A stretch of 64,000 nt of DNA, taken from positions 1,085,001 through 1,149,000 of the forward strand of contig CP011020.1 in NCBI GenBank assembly GCA_001023535.1, in the 5' to 3' direction. Each line of letters starts with the position of its first letter. Within the stretch, counting starts at the first letter, position 1. Source of the stretch: Pseudomonas chlororaphis. GTDB taxonomy: Bacteria; Pseudomonadota; Gammaproteobacteria; Pseudomonadales; Pseudomonadaceae. This document shows, piece by piece, positions 9,310 to 18,860 of the stretch. A program made the position numbers and the translations under genes. The notes beneath the pieces are model-generated. The model did not search any database, was not told where the DNA came from, and was given only the letters and a program-made list of their open reading frames with translations.

Positions 9310-10689
9310 TTAGCCTGCTGAACCCTCGCTCAACTCCTCCAATGTCTTGCCTCGGGTTTCCATTCCGAACAGCCAGACCACTGCGGCCGCCACGGCGAAA
9401 CACAAGGCGCCCAGGGCGAAGACGCCGCCCTGGCCGGTGATGGGGAATACCAGGCCGGTCACCAACGGCCCCAGCAACGAACCGATACGACCGATCGCGG
9501 AAGCAAAGCCCGAGCCCGTGGCCCGTGCCGAGGTGGGGTATAGCTCCGGGGTGTAGGTATAGAGCACCGCCCACATGCCGAACAGGAAAAACTGCATCAG
9601 CAGCCCCGTCCCGATCAGCAGCCCGACGTTGCCGCCAAACACCGCGCTCTGGCCATAGAGAAACGCCATCGCCCCGCCGCCCAGCAATGTGATAACGCAC
9701 ACGGGCTTGCGTCCCCAACGCTCCACCAGCCATGCCGCGACGAGAAAACCGGGAATCCCGCCCAGGGAAATCAGCACGGTGTAATACACCGACTGGGTCA
9801 CTGCGAACCCCGACTGCTGCAACAGCGCGCTGAGCCAGGACGTCAGGCCATAGAAACCAAGCAGGGCAAAGAACCAGACGCTCCAGATCATCATCGTGCG
9901 TTGGCGATACTGCGGCGACCAGATCTGTGCCAGGGCCGAGAAGAAACCGCCCGGCACGCTCACCTGCCTGGGCAGTCGGATGGGCGCCGGCAGGTCCGCG
10001 CGCCCCAGCGAGGCCCGGACCTTGTCTTCGATCCGCCGCAGGACCGCGTCCGCTTCAGCGCCTCGACCGGCCTGCTCCAGCCAGCGCGGAGATTCGGGTA
10101 TGAAGAAGCGGATCGCCAGGACGAACACTGCCGGTATCGCCAGCACCAGGAAGATGTCGCGCCAGCCGATCACCGGCAACAGGAAGTACGACAGCACACC
10201 CGCCGCCACGAAGCCCAGCGGCCAGAAGCCATCCATCAAGGCGATGTAGCGCCCTCGGCGCTGGGCCGGGATCAGCTCGGAAAGCATCGACTGGGCAATC
10301 GGAAACTCCATGCCCATGCCAATGCCCAACAGCACGCGAAACAGCGTCAGCGTCTCGATGTCCTGGGCCGTGGAGCACAGGTAACTGGCGACACCCCACA
10401 ACACGATGCTCCACTGGAACACCGGCTTGCGCCCGAACCGGTCGGCCAGCATCCCCGACAACGACGCCCCGACCACCATGCCGAAGAAACTCGAACTGGC
10501 GAGCAGGCCGGCCTGGGCCGTGCTCAGGCCGAACTCGGTTTTGATCGAGCCGAGCAGGAACGTCATCATCGCCAGGTCCATGGAGTCGAAGAAAAACGCC
10601 AGGGCAATGATGATGAAGATCACCCGGTGATAACCACTGATGGGTAACCGCTCCAGGCGTTCCGCCGCGCTGTAACCTTGAATGTCCAT
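9310..10689 (-). CDS. MFS transporter (metabolite:H+ symporter type)
   Basis: A 459-aa major-facilitator permease with 12 predicted helices. The conserved loop 2-3 motif is GMLADRFGRKPVFQWS (about residues 77-92). A second DR/ER-GRK motif is in the second half (AWLVERWGRKPVCV), and PESPRWLEQAG begins the long central loop, as in the sugar/metabolite branch. The C-terminal tail METRGKTLEEL is typical of this branch. Substrate not identifiable. The start is ATG 10689 after GGAGAGGCAGC; the open frame continues upstream but without family similarity. An ArsR-like regulator gene lies upstream on the same strand. Confidence 0.85.
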   Translation of the reverse strand: MDIQGYSAAERLERLPISGYHRVIFIIIALAFFFDSMDLAMMTFLLGSIKTEFGLSTAQAGLLASSSFFGMVVGASLSGMLADRFGRKPVFQWSIVLWGVASYLCSTAQDIETLTLFRVLLGIGMGMEFPIAQSMLSELIPAQRRGRYIALMDGFWPLGFVAAGVLSYFLLPVIGWRDIFLVLAIPAVFVLAIRFFIPESPRWLEQAGRGAEADAVLRRIEDKVRASLGRADLPAPIRLPRQVSVPGGFFSALAQIWSPQYRQRTMMIWSVWFFALLGFYGLTSWLSALLQQSGFAVTQSVYYTVLISLGGIPGFLVAAWLVERWGRKPVCVITLLGGGAMAFLYGQSAVFGGNVGLLIGTGLLMQFFLFGMWAVLYTYTPELYPTSARATGSGFASAIGRIGSLLGPLVTGLVFPITGQGGVFALGALCFAVAAAVVWLFGMETRGKTLEELSEGSAG

Positions 10690-10799
10690 GCTGCCTCTCC
10701 AATCCGATGATTCCCCGGACCGAGTGTGCGCGAACCCTGCGCGAAGCGACGGCTGGATGCGACCTGCCAGCAGCCCTGAGCGACTTGCCGGCGGCGCTC

Positions 10800-11534
10800 C
10801 TAGAGCGCCATTTCCAGGCTTTCCTGCTTGGCGAACCGGTGGATCTCCTGCTGGCCGAGCGCAGTCACGTGCAACGCGCGCGAATCGTTGGGCAGGCTCA
10901 GCCAGCCCGATTGCATGAACAGTTGCAGCAAGGCCGCCCCCAATGCGCCCCCCAGGTGCGGGCGACGCTCGCTCCAATCGGGGCAGGCGCAGGCGATGTG
11001 GGCGTTGCGATGGGCCAGCGCCTGGATGAACAGGCCGCGGCCGGCCAGTTGATTGGCGCCCTTGAGGGTGACCGTCACCCGCTGGTCGCACTGCTCGACC
11101 CAACCGTCATCCAGCAGGCGCTGGTACAGGTCGGCTGCCAGGGTGCCGCCCAGGTGATCGTCACACAGCCGGGCGCGCATCAGCGAGACGGGCGCCGACG
11201 GCGCCTGGGTCAGCTTGACGCCACGCTTGAAGACCTCCGGGATCTGCCGTGGCGTACTGACCAGGGTCGCGCTGGCCAGGGCTTCGACGGCCGCACCGAT
11301 CTCGGGCGCAGCCAGGCGAAAGAATCGTTTGCGACCGCGAACCTCGACGTTCAGCAGGCCACCGGCGCACAGGCGCCCCAGATGAGCACTGGCCGAGGAC
11401 GGCGACAGTCCGGCGAGCAAGGCCAATTCTTCGGCCTGCCGGGCCGTGCCGTCCATCAAGGCCCACATCATTGCGCTGCGCTTGGGGTCGGCCAGCAGCG
11501 TGGCGATGTGGCTGATGCAAGGTGCATGTTCCAT
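10800..11534 (-). CDS. ArsR-type winged-helix regulator with extended C-terminus
   Basis: A 244-aa regulator. The N-terminal ArsR-like winged helix (about 1-80) contains ISHIATLLADPKRSAMMWAL and LSPSSASAHLGRLCAGGLL. Classical ArsR repressors are about 100-120 aa; here a second region of about 150 aa follows, containing the cluster IACACPDWSERRPHLGGALG. This architecture is known in larger ArsR-family proteins; I see no clear metal site beyond the CACPDW cysteines. It lies 110 bp upstream of the MFS gene on the same strand and may control it. Confidence 0.78.
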   Translation of the reverse strand: MEHAPCISHIATLLADPKRSAMMWALMDGTARQAEELALLAGLSPSSASAHLGRLCAGGLLNVEVRGRKRFFRLAAPEIGAAVEALASATLVSTPRQIPEVFKRGVKLTQAPSAPVSLMRARLCDDHLGGTLAADLYQRLLDDGWVEQCDQRVTVTLKGANQLAGRGLFIQALAHRNAHIACACPDWSERRPHLGGALGAALLQLFMQSGWLSLPNDSRALHVTALGQQEIHRFAKQESLEMAL

Positions 11535-11726
11535 GTATTCACTCCCTGTTGAATCATTCGTCTACTGCTCTGGCGCCTATCGACCAGCAATGGGACCGCT
11601 GCAAGCGGCGCGATACGGCGCCGGCTCGGGCGGCCGCTAGTATAAGCGTGGCGATCGAGGTTTCCTGCCCTCCGGAAACCTTTGGAGGCGATTGAGCATG
11701 CGGGAAATGTCTCTATTTGCCCGCGA

Positions 11727-12656
11727 CTATTGGTTCGCCACTGACGCGTGTGGGAATTGTGCCGCCACCCGGCCGCAGCGGGCCTGGAGCATCTCTCGCA
11801 AAAGGTTGATGGGTTTGCTCAACTGCGCCCGGTGGGCACACAGCAGATTGAGCGGGGCCCGTTCGCATTGCAGGTGCGGCAGAAGGATTTTCAGGCGCCC
11901 GGACAGCACGTCGGTGGAAACATCCAGCCACGACTTATAGGCGATCCCGGCACCCGCCACGGCCCAGCGCCGCACCACATCGGCGTCATCGCTGAAGCGG
12001 TCGCCGCTGACCGTGAGGCTCACGTCCCGCTTGCCGTCATGAAAGCACCAGTGGTCATGGACGCGGGTGCCAAGCATGTACAGCAGGCAGTTGTGCTGGG
12101 CCAGTTGCTCCAGGTGCTGGGGTTCCCCCGCGCGCGCCAGGTAGTCTGGGGAAGCGCAGAGCACCCGACGGTTTTCCGGTGCGACGGGCAGCGCCACCAG
12201 GCTCGAATCCTCCGGCTCGCCATAGCGCAGCGCGATGTCCACCGGTTGCTTGAACAGGTCGGCAATGCGATCGCCCAACAACAGCCGCACTGTCAGCCCC
12301 GGGTGCTCACGCTGGAAGGCATCCAGCCACGGCAGCAGCAGGTTGCGGCCCAGGTCCGAGGGCGCGGACAACTGCAACACTCCGCTGACCTGATCCTGGC
12401 CGCTGGTCAACAGCCGTCGTCCTTCGTCGAGGCTGCTCAAGGCCGCGCGGGCGTATTCGAGAAAACCTTCCCCTTCGGCAGTCAGGCGCAGGCTGCGGGT
12501 GGAACGGGCCAGCAACCGCGCGCCCAGGTGCTGCTCGATTCGCTTCAACGCGGCGCTGGCCACGGCCGCCGACAGGTCCATGACCCGGGCCGCCGCAGAA
12601 AGGCTGCCCAAGTCCGCTGCACGGACAAACAGCTGCAAGTCATCGAATCGAAGCAT
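11727..12656 (-). CDS. LysR-family transcriptional regulator
   Basis: A 309-aa LysR regulator. The HTH (about residues 2-60) has LQLFVRAADLGSLSAAARVM and VASAALKRIEQHLGARLLAR. The effector domain from about 90 contains GVLQLSAPSDLGRNLLLPWL and SLVALPVAPENRRVLCASPD, typical of the AaeR/CrgA-like subgroup. It is divergent from the zinc-type alcohol dehydrogenase gene at 12769 across a 112-bp AT-rich gap, so it probably controls that gene. Confidence 0.85.
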   Translation of the reverse strand: MLRFDDLQLFVRAADLGSLSAAARVMDLSAAVASAALKRIEQHLGARLLARSTRSLRLTAEGEGFLEYARAALSSLDEGRRLLTSGQDQVSGVLQLSAPSDLGRNLLLPWLDAFQREHPGLTVRLLLGDRIADLFKQPVDIALRYGEPEDSSLVALPVAPENRRVLCASPDYLARAGEPQHLEQLAQHNCLLYMLGTRVHDHWCFHDGKRDVSLTVSGDRFSDDADVVRRWAVAGAGIAYKSWLDVSTDVLSGRLKILLPHLQCERAPLNLLCAHRAQLSKPINLLREMLQARCGRVAAQFPHASVANQ

Positions 12657-12768
12657 GACGGCTCCATTATCAAAAAATCATTGAAAGACCCTGTTCTTTT
12701 AGCCGGTTTTATCTCGCCGATAAATAGCTAACCATGGCTGCATTGTCACTGACCTCACGGAGCCGCTC

Positions 12769-13782
12769 ATGAAAGCCATTGCCTACTACCATTCGTTGCC
12801 CATCACCGACCCTCAATCGCTGCAGGACATCGAGCTGCCGGCCCCCGTCGCCGGGCCCCGGGACCTATTGGTGGAAGTGAAGGCCATCTCGGTCAACCCG
12901 GTGGACACCAAGGTTCGCCAGAACGTCCAGCCCGAAGGCGGCGAGGCCAAGGTGCTGGGCTGGGATGTGGCCGGCGTGGTCACGGCCGTGGGCAGCGAGG
13001 TCACGTTGTTCAAGGTGGGCGACAAGGTCTTCTACGCCGGCTCGATCGCCCGGGCCGGCGGCAACAGCGAGTTGCACGCAGTGGATGAGCGCATCGTCGG
13101 CCACATGCCCAAGACCCTCGGTTTCGCCGAAGCGGCCGCCTTGCCCCTGACCGCCATTACCGCCTGGGAGTTGCTGTTCGAACGACTGCACATCCCCCAA
13201 GGCCAGGACGATCAGGGCCAGAGCCTGCTGATCGTTGGCGCGGCGGGTGGCGTGGGTTCGATCCTGACCCAACTGGCCCATCAACTCACCGGGCTGAAGG
13301 TCATCGGCACCGCGTCCCGCCCACAGACTCAAGCGTGGGTACGGGACCTGGGCGCCGACCTGGTGATCGACCACAGCCAGCCGCTGAGCGTGGAATTGAA
13401 GAAGGCCGGCCACGGACCAGTGACCCACGTCGCCAGCCTGACCCAGACCGACCAGCACCTGGACCAGTTGGTCGACGCACTGGCGCCCCAGGGCAAACTG
13501 GCGCTGATCGATGATCCCAAGGCACTGGACGTGGCCAAGCTCAAGCGCAAGAGCCTGTCACTGCATTGGGAGTTCATGTACACCCGTTCGCTGTTCGAGA
13601 CGCCCGACATGATCGAACAACACTCGCTGCTCAACCGGGTCGCCGAGCTGATCGATGCCGGCACGCTGAAGACCACCGTCGGCGAACATTTCGGCACCAT
13701 CAACGCCGAGAACCTGCGGCGCGCCCATGGGTTGCTGGAGAGCGGCAAGTCCAAGGGCAAGATCGTACTCGAAGGGTTCTGA
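12769..13782 (+). CDS. zinc-binding alcohol dehydrogenase family / quinone oxidoreductase
   Basis: A 337-aa medium-chain oxidoreductase of the ZADH/quinone-reductase group. The N-terminal GroES-like domain contains VNPVDTKVRQNV and LGWDVAGVVTAVGSEV. The Rossmann domain carries LLIVGAAGGVGSILTQLA (about residues 152-169) for NADPH. The structural zinc cysteines of true alcohol dehydrogenases are absent, consistent with a zinc-independent NADPH:quinone or enone reductase. The ATG at 12769 follows an ACGGAG. Divergent from a LysR gene. Substrate unknown. Confidence 0.85.
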   Translation: MKAIAYYHSLPITDPQSLQDIELPAPVAGPRDLLVEVKAISVNPVDTKVRQNVQPEGGEAKVLGWDVAGVVTAVGSEVTLFKVGDKVFYAGSIARAGGNSELHAVDERIVGHMPKTLGFAEAAALPLTAITAWELLFERLHIPQGQDDQGQSLLIVGAAGGVGSILTQLAHQLTGLKVIGTASRPQTQAWVRDLGADLVIDHSQPLSVELKKAGHGPVTHVASLTQTDQHLDQLVDALAPQGKLALIDDPKALDVAKLKRKSLSLHWEFMYTRSLFETPDMIEQHSLLNRVAELIDAGTLKTTVGEHFGTINAENLRRAHGLLESGKSKGKIVLEGF

Positions 13783-13938
13783 CCGCGCGGGCCTGGGGTG
13801 GCGAGGGAGCGAATGCCCTCGCCACCCTCCCTTCATCGTGCCGTCAGTCCGAGACTTGACCGTTGTCACATTTGCGATCGCATTCCGGTCTACACTCGAG
13901 GCCTTTGCAACGCAATCTTTTACGTGAGGAGGTCAGCA

Positions 13939-14109
13939 ATGAAGATCCTGATAAAAGAAGTGGCAAAATCCCAATGGCAGGTGCGCCTCGACCAGCACGT
14001 CGTGACGTTCCGCACCGAGGCCGAAGCCCAGGCCTTCGCCAATACCCTGCAAGCGCGAATCCACGCGCCGCATCATTTCCCCGAACAGCAGCAACGCGCG
14101 GCCGGCTGA
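13939..14109 (+). CDS. small conserved hypothetical protein (56 aa)
   Basis: A 56-aa ORF beginning MKILIKEVAKSQWQVRLDQH. It has a strong ribosome site (GAGGAGGT, 6 bp before the ATG) and balanced alpha/beta composition (QVRLDQHVVTFRTEAEAQAF). The strand-turn-strand-helix pattern recalls small DUF2188-like domains, but I do not assign it. It ends 1 bp before the convergent Bcr/CflA gene. The strong ribosome site and family-like start make it a likely real gene. Confidence 0.65.
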   Translation: MKILIKEVAKSQWQVRLDQHVVTFRTEAEAQAFANTLQARIHAPHHFPEQQQRAAG

Positions 14110-14110
14110 A

Positions 14111-15313
14111 TCAGACCTTGCCGGCGGCCTGGGCCAGTGCCCGGGTATTTTGCAGGCGCCGGGTCAGCATGGCTGCGCTGACCACCAACAGCCCGCAAAG
14201 GCTGATCACCAATGCCATGGGCACGGCGGTGCCGTCATGCAGCGCCGCCACCAGCGCGGCAGACCCGGCTGCCACGGAAAACTGCAGGCAGCCTAACAGA
14301 GCCGAAGCGCTGCCGGCCCGGGCGCCCTGCCCGGTCATGGCGCAGGCCGAGGCATTGGGTAGGATGCACCCCAGGCTGGCGATGCAGATGAACAGTGGGA
14401 TCAGAAGCGGCCACAACTGCTCGGGCTGCAACGCGCTCACCGCCAGCAGGCTCAACCCCGCCAACAGGTAAACCCATACGGCGCGGGCCAGCAAGAACGC
14501 CGGGCCGCGCTTGGCCAACAACCGGGCGTTGACCTGGGCGACCAGGATGAAGCCGGCCGCATTGGTGCCGAACAGCCAGCCGAAGTGTTCGGCAGGCACC
14601 CCATACAACTTGATGAAAACGAACGGCGAGCCGGCGATGTAGGCAAACATCCCAGCGATGGCGATCCCACCCGTCAAGGCATGACCCAAGTAGATCGGGT
14701 CGGTCAGCAGCCGCATGTATTGGCGCAGTGCCCCTGACAGCGGTTGTCGAGGCACATGGTCCGGCAGGCTTTCCGGCAACCACAAGGCCACGGCCGTCGC
14801 CGCCAGCGCGCTGAACAGAGTCAGGGCGATGAAGATCGATTGCCAGCCATGCAGGTTCACCAGCAAGCCGCCGAGCATCGGCGCCAGGATCGGCGCCAGG
14901 CCCATCACCAGCATCAGTTGCGAGAACACCTTGGCCGAGCCCACCGCGTCGCATTTGTCGCTCACCACCGCCCGGGAAATCACCATGCCGGCGCAACCGC
15001 CCAGGGCCTGGACGAAACGGGCAGCGATCAGCCATTCGAGGTTCGGCGCATAGGCACACGCCAGGGACGCCAGGGTGAACAAGCCGACGCCGGCCAGCAG
15101 GGGAATGCGTCGCCCGAAGCGATCCGCCACCGGGCCATAGCCCAGTTGCCCGATGGACAACCCAAGGAAATAGGCGGCCAAGGTCAGTTGAATGTGTTTT
15201 TCGTCCGTACCGAAGGCGGTCGCCATGGCCGGGAAGGCGGGCAGGTAAAAGTCGATCGCCAAGGGACCGAAAGCGCTCAAGGCGCCAAGAATCAGAATGA
15301 TGCGAAGGTTCAT
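14111..15313 (-). CDS. Bcr/CflA-family multidrug efflux MFS transporter
   Basis: A 400-aa, 12-helix MFS drug/H+ antiporter of the Bcr/CflA (DHA1) group. Landmarks are FGPLAIDFYLPAFPAMATAF in helix 1, the loop motif YGPVADRFGRRIPLLAG, and the motif-C-like GACGCAGMVISRAVVSD region in helix 5 (seen here as QALGGCAGMVISRAV). The family exports bicyclomycin, chloramphenicol or other small molecules; the actual substrate is unknown. Start ATG 15313. No adjacent regulator. Confidence 0.85.
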   Translation of the reverse strand: MNLRIILILGALSAFGPLAIDFYLPAFPAMATAFGTDEKHIQLTLAAYFLGLSIGQLGYGPVADRFGRRIPLLAGVGLFTLASLACAYAPNLEWLIAARFVQALGGCAGMVISRAVVSDKCDAVGSAKVFSQLMLVMGLAPILAPMLGGLLVNLHGWQSIFIALTLFSALAATAVALWLPESLPDHVPRQPLSGALRQYMRLLTDPIYLGHALTGGIAIAGMFAYIAGSPFVFIKLYGVPAEHFGWLFGTNAAGFILVAQVNARLLAKRGPAFLLARAVWVYLLAGLSLLAVSALQPEQLWPLLIPLFICIASLGCILPNASACAMTGQGARAGSASALLGCLQFSVAAGSAALVAALHDGTAVPMALVISLCGLLVVSAAMLTRRLQNTRALAQAAGKV

Positions 15314-15408
15314 CGGGCGTCCAGGTCAGGCGTCAGTCGGCAGCCCGACAGTTTAGCCCTGCCGGGCGCGCTTGAACATTCCGATAGGTCGCTAACGATT
15401 AAAAAACT

Positions 15409-15606
15409 TCAGGCGGCACTGACCTCGTACCCCTCCTCCTTGATGGCCTCGACCACTGCGGCGGCTGGCAGCGAACTCTGGACCTGGACCGTCTTCGCGC
15501 TCAGGTCGACCTGCACGTCGGCGGCCGGATCGCGGGCCTGCACAGCCTGAGTGATGGCTTTGACACAGTGGCCGCAGGACATGCCCTGGACATTGAATAC
15601 TTGCAT
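15409..15606 (-). CDS. copZ: copper chaperone, CopZ/HMA domain
   Basis: A 65-aa single heavy-metal-associated domain. The metal motif MSCGHC (residues 9-14, within FNVQGMSCGHCVKAITQAV) binds Cu(I) for delivery to CopA. The fold ends EGYEVSAA as in other CopZ proteins. A CueR-type operator lies upstream at 15637-15667, and copA and cueR are 0.6 kb and 2.8 kb away, so this is part of the copper-efflux regulon. Confidence 0.92.
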   Translation of the reverse strand: MQVFNVQGMSCGHCVKAITQAVQARDPAADVQVDLSAKTVQVQSSLPAAAVVEAIKEEGYEVSAA

Positions 15607-15636
15607 GGGATGACTCCTTGGATTGAGGTTGCCAGC

Positions 15637-15667
15637 AGTTTCAAGCTTGCCCTCATGGCAAGGTCAA
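15637..15667 (-). promoter_or_regulatory. CueR-dependent promoter of copZ
   Basis: On the reverse strand, TTGACC (15667-15662) is separated by 19 bp from GAAACT. The spacer carries half-site ACCTTGCCA (15664-15656) and a degenerate partner (complement of 15644-15652). The overlong spacer and ACCTTGCC half-site are diagnostic of CueR. Confidence 0.8.
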
Positions 15668-15753
15668 GTTCCAGGGAAAACTGCCGGGCTGGCAATCGGC
15701 AACGGCCTCAGCCAAGCTGCACACATCAAGGATTCCACACCGGAGGTTCAGCC

Positions 15754-16131
15754 ATGCGCTGGTCAGCGTTCAGCCTGTTTTGCATGCTCGGTTTTTCAGC
15801 GGTGGTGCCCCAGGCATCGGCCGACGACTACGGCGTGCTGATCATTTCCCGCGAGCGCCTGGAAGTGGCGACGTCCTGCGAAATCGGCATCTATATCCAG
15901 GATCAGCTCTCGGCTCGACTGTTCCAGGAACAAAGCACCTCGTTCAACCTGCCGGCCGGCCGATTCTCCCTGCGCCTGAAACTGCTGCCAGGCCAGGCAC
16001 CGGGGTGCAACCCGGGCATGCTCGCGCCGGGCTCCCAGGAAATCGTGCTCAAGGCCGGCGACATCCTCAAGTACCGCATCGCCATGAACGAGCAAGGCAT
16101 GTACCTCAAGCAGGCCGCGTTGGGTTACTGA
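15754..16131 (+). CDS. small secreted/periplasmic hypothetical protein
   Basis: A 125-aa protein with a clear Sec signal peptide (MRWSAFSLFCMLGFSAVVPQ, cleavage probably after ASA near residue 23). The mature part is beta-rich with two cysteines (ATSCEIGIYI and APGCNPGML) likely to form a disulfide. It looks like the short beta-sandwich secreted proteins common in Pseudomonas, some of which carry misleading isopropylmalate dehydratase labels. It lies between copZ and copA; a role in periplasmic copper handling would be guesswork. ATG 15754 follows CGGAGGTT. Confidence 0.7.
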   Translation: MRWSAFSLFCMLGFSAVVPQASADDYGVLIISRERLEVATSCEIGIYIQDQLSARLFQEQSTSFNLPAGRFSLRLKLLPGQAPGCNPGMLAPGSQEIVLKAGDILKYRIAMNEQGMYLKQAALGY

Positions 16132-16175
16132 GCCGTCATCGCGCCCACCTGAGCAGGGCTGCATTTCGGTGGCGC

Positions 16176-16206
16176 TTGACCTTGCCAGCATGGCAAGGTT
16201 GATCCT
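16176..16206 (+). promoter_or_regulatory. CueR-dependent promoter of copA
   Basis: TTGACC (16176-16181), a 19-bp spacer, then GATCCT. A perfect dyad with arms ACCTTGCCA (16179-16187) and TGGCAAGGT (16191-16199) fills the spacer, the signature CueR operator. It drives copA and the overlapping cueR gene, so CueR is autoregulated. Confidence 0.88.
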
Positions 16207-16235
16207 GTAGTCATTCACTACAGGGAGCCAGACCG

Positions 16236-18431
16236 ATGTCCGAATCCAGCACCTTCGACCTGCCGATCAGCGGCATGACCTGCGCCAGTTGCGCCGGGCG
16301 GGTCGAGCGGGCCTTGAGCAAGGTGGCGGGCGTGAACAGCGTCAGCGTCAACCTCGCCAACGAACGCGCCCATCTCGAATTGAACGGCCAGGTTGACCCG
16401 CAGATCCTCGTCGATGCGGTCAGGCGTGCCGGCTATGAGGCCGAGGTCAGGCCCGTCGAGCCATCCGCCGAAGTGCAACGCCAACGCCTGGACCATGAAC
16501 GCCTGGCATTGGTGCTGGCGATCCTGCTGGCCTTGCCGCTGGTGTTGCCGATGTTGCTGCAGCCGCTTGGCGTGCACTGGATGTTGCCAGCCTGGGTGCA
16601 GTTCGCCCTGGCGACTCCGGTCCAGTTCATCTTCGGGGCGCGTTTTTATGTCGCCGCCTTCAAGGCCGTGCGCGCCGGCGCCGGCAACATGGACCTGCTG
16701 GTCGCCCTGGGCACCAGCGCCGGCTACGGCTTGAGCCTTTACGAGTGGGCCAGCGCCCGCCCCGGCAGCCTGCCGCACCTGTACTTCGAAGCCTCGGCGG
16801 TGGTGATAGCCCTGGTACTGCTGGGCAAGTACCTGGAAAGCCGCGCCAAGCGACAGACCGCCAGCGCCATCCGCGCCCTCGAAGCCTTGCGACCGGAGCG
16901 GGCGATCCAGGTGGTCGACGGCCAGGAGCGCGACGTCGCCATCAGCGCCTTGCGCTTGAATGACCTGGTGCTGGTCAAGCCCGGCGAGCGCTTCCCGGTG
17001 GACGGTGAAGTGCTGCAAGGCCAGAGTCACGCCGACGAAGCCCTGATCAGCGGTGAGAGCCTGCCGGTGCCCAAACAGCCCGGCGACAAGGTCACCGGTG
17101 GCGCCATCAATGGCGAGGGCCGACTGTTGGTGCGCACCCAGGCACTGGGTGCCGAAACCGTCCTGGCGCGCATCATTCGCCTGGTGGAGGACGCCCAGGC
17201 CGCCAAGGCACCGATCCAGAAACTGGTGGACAAGGTCAGCCAGGTCTTCGTGCCGGTGGTGCTGGTGCTGGCCTTGGCCACGCTGGTCGGCTGGTGGTGG
17301 TACGGTGCGCCGCTGGAAGTCGCCGTGATCAATGCCGTGGCAGTGCTGGTGATCGCCTGTCCCTGTGCCCTGGGCCTGGCGACGCCGACCGCGATCATGG
17401 CCGGCACCGGCGTGGCTGCGCGCCACGGGATCCTGATCAAGGATGCCGAAGCGTTGGAGCGTGCCCACGAAGTCGACACCGTGGTGTTCGACAAGACCGG
17501 CACCCTGACCTCGGGCACCCCGCGCATCGTGCACTTCAGTGCCCTGGAGGGTAACGAAGACACGCTGCTGCAGTGGGCCGGCGCGTTGCAACGCGGCAGC
17601 GAGCATCCCCTGGCCAAGGCGGTGCTGGACGCCTGCGGCGAACGCGACTTGAGCGTGCCGGACATCAACGACAGCCAGTCCCTGACCGGCCGCGGCATTG
17701 CCGGCAGCCTCGACGGACGTCGCCTGGCATTGGGTAACCGGCGCCTGCTGGAAGAACGGGGCCTGGACCCCGGCACGCTGGCCGAGTCGGCGCAAGCGTG
17801 GGAAAGCGAAGGCCGCACGTTGTCCTGGCTGATCGAGCAAGCCCCGACGCCACGGGTATTGGGCCTGTTCGCTTTCGGCGACTCGCTCAAGCCCGGCGCC
17901 CTGGCTGCCGTCCAGGCCCTGGTTAAGCGCCACATCGCCAGTCACCTGCTCACCGGTGACAACCAGGGCAGCGCCCGGGTGGTGGCTCAAGCGCTGGGCA
18001 TCGCCAACGTGCATGCCGAGGTGCTGCCGGCGGACAAATCCGCCATCGTCCAACAATTGAAAGACCGTTCGGTGGTGGCAATGGTCGGCGACGGCATCAA
18101 CGACGCCCCTGCGCTGGCCGCCGCGGACATCGGCATTGCCATGGGTGGCGGCACCGATGTGGCCATGCACGCGGCTGGCATCACCCTGATGCGCGGCGAC
18201 CCGCGACTGGTGCCGGCAGCGCTGGACATCAGCCGCAAGACCTACGCCAAGATCCGCCAGAACCTGTTCTGGGCGTTCGTCTACAACCTGATCGGCATTC
18301 CCCTGGCGGCATTCGGCCTGCTCAACCCGGTGCTGGCCGGCGCGGCGATGGCACTGTCGAGCGTCAGCGTGGTGAGCAATGCGTTACTGTTGAAATTCTG
18401 GAGACCCGAGCCGTTGGAGGACAAGCGATGA
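16236..18431 (+). CDS. copA: Cu(I)-translocating P1B-type ATPase CopA
   Basis: A 731-aa inner-membrane copper exporter. One N-terminal HMA domain ([15 protein letters not shown], residues 10-24) is followed by eight predicted membrane helices. Family motifs are in order: the actuator loop [11 protein letters not shown], the membrane copper site [13 protein letters not shown], the phosphorylation site [10 protein letters not shown], the ATP-binding SEHPLAKAV and the hinge [12 protein letters not shown]. Many CopA proteins have two HMA domains; a single one is common in Pseudomonas. The next gene, cueR, overlaps the last four bases. Confidence 0.96.
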   Translation: MSESSTFDLPISGMTCASCAGRVERALSKVAGVNSVSVNLANERAHLELNGQVDPQILVDAVRRAGYEAEVRPVEPSAEVQRQRLDHERLALVLAILLALPLVLPMLLQPLGVHWMLPAWVQFALATPVQFIFGARFYVAAFKAVRAGAGNMDLLVALGTSAGYGLSLYEWASARPGSLPHLYFEASAVVIALVLLGKYLESRAKRQTASAIRALEALRPERAIQVVDGQERDVAISALRLNDLVLVKPGERFPVDGEVLQGQSHADEALISGESLPVPKQPGDKVTGGAINGEGRLLVRTQALGAETVLARIIRLVEDAQAAKAPIQKLVDKVSQVFVPVVLVLALATLVGWWWYGAPLEVAVINAVAVLVIACPCALGLATPTAIMAGTGVAARHGILIKDAEALERAHEVDTVVFDKTGTLTSGTPRIVHFSALEGNEDTLLQWAGALQRGSEHPLAKAVLDACGERDLSVPDINDSQSLTGRGIAGSLDGRRLALGNRRLLEERGLDPGTLAESAQAWESEGRTLSWLIEQAPTPRVLGLFAFGDSLKPGALAAVQALVKRHIASHLLTGDNQGSARVVAQALGIANVHAEVLPADKSAIVQQLKDRSVVAMVGDGINDAPALAAADIGIAMGGGTDVAMHAAGITLMRGDPRLVPAALDISRKTYAKIRQNLFWAFVYNLIGIPLAAFGLLNPVLAGAAMALSSVSVVSNALLLKFWRPEPLEDKR

Positions 18432-18835
18432 ACATCGGCCAAGCAGCCCGGCAGAGCGGCCTGAGTGCGAAGATGATCCGGTACTACGAATCCATCGGCC
18501 TGCTCAAGGCGGCCCATCGTACCGACAGTGGCTACCGGATCTACGGCGCCGAAGACCTGCATACGCTGGCGTTCATCAAGCGCTCGCGGGACCTGGGGTT
18601 TTCACTGGAAGAGGTCGGCAAACTGCTGACCCTCTGGCAGGACCGCCAACGGGCCAGCGCTGATGTGAAGGCCCTGGCCCGGCAGCACATCGACGAACTG
18701 AACCAGAAAATCCGCGAACTGGCCGAACTGCGCGACACCCTCCAGGACCTGGTGGACCACTGCCACGGCGACCACCGCCCGGACTGCCCGATCCTCAAGG
18801 AACTGGCGTCGGGGTGCTGCGCCCGACCCGCCTGA
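18428..18835 (+). CDS. cueR: Cu(I)-responsive MerR-family regulator CueR
   Basis: A 135-aa MerR regulator. The winged helix is [20 protein letters not shown], followed by a long dimerisation helix and the metal loop [14 protein letters not shown], whose two cysteines are eight positions apart as in CueR. The start overlaps the copA stop (ATGA), giving translational coupling. It activates the two operators seen upstream of copA and copZ. Confidence 0.93.
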   Translation: MNIGQAARQSGLSAKMIRYYESIGLLKAAHRTDSGYRIYGAEDLHTLAFIKRSRDLGFSLEEVGKLLTLWQDRQRASADVKALARQHIDELNQKIRELAELRDTLQDLVDHCHGDHRPDCPILKELASGCCARPA

Positions 18836-18860
18836 GTGCCCGCCCCCGGGGAATGGAAAA

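Noticed and set aside
9310..11103. MFS protein with a 138-residue N-terminal extension
   Set aside because: The extension has no family similarity and crosses the regulator gene region; ATG 10689 has GGAGAGG before it and begins the normal MFS fold.
16218..18170. 650-codon reverse frame opposite copA
   Set aside because: Antisense shadow of a gene with complete P-type ATPase motifs.
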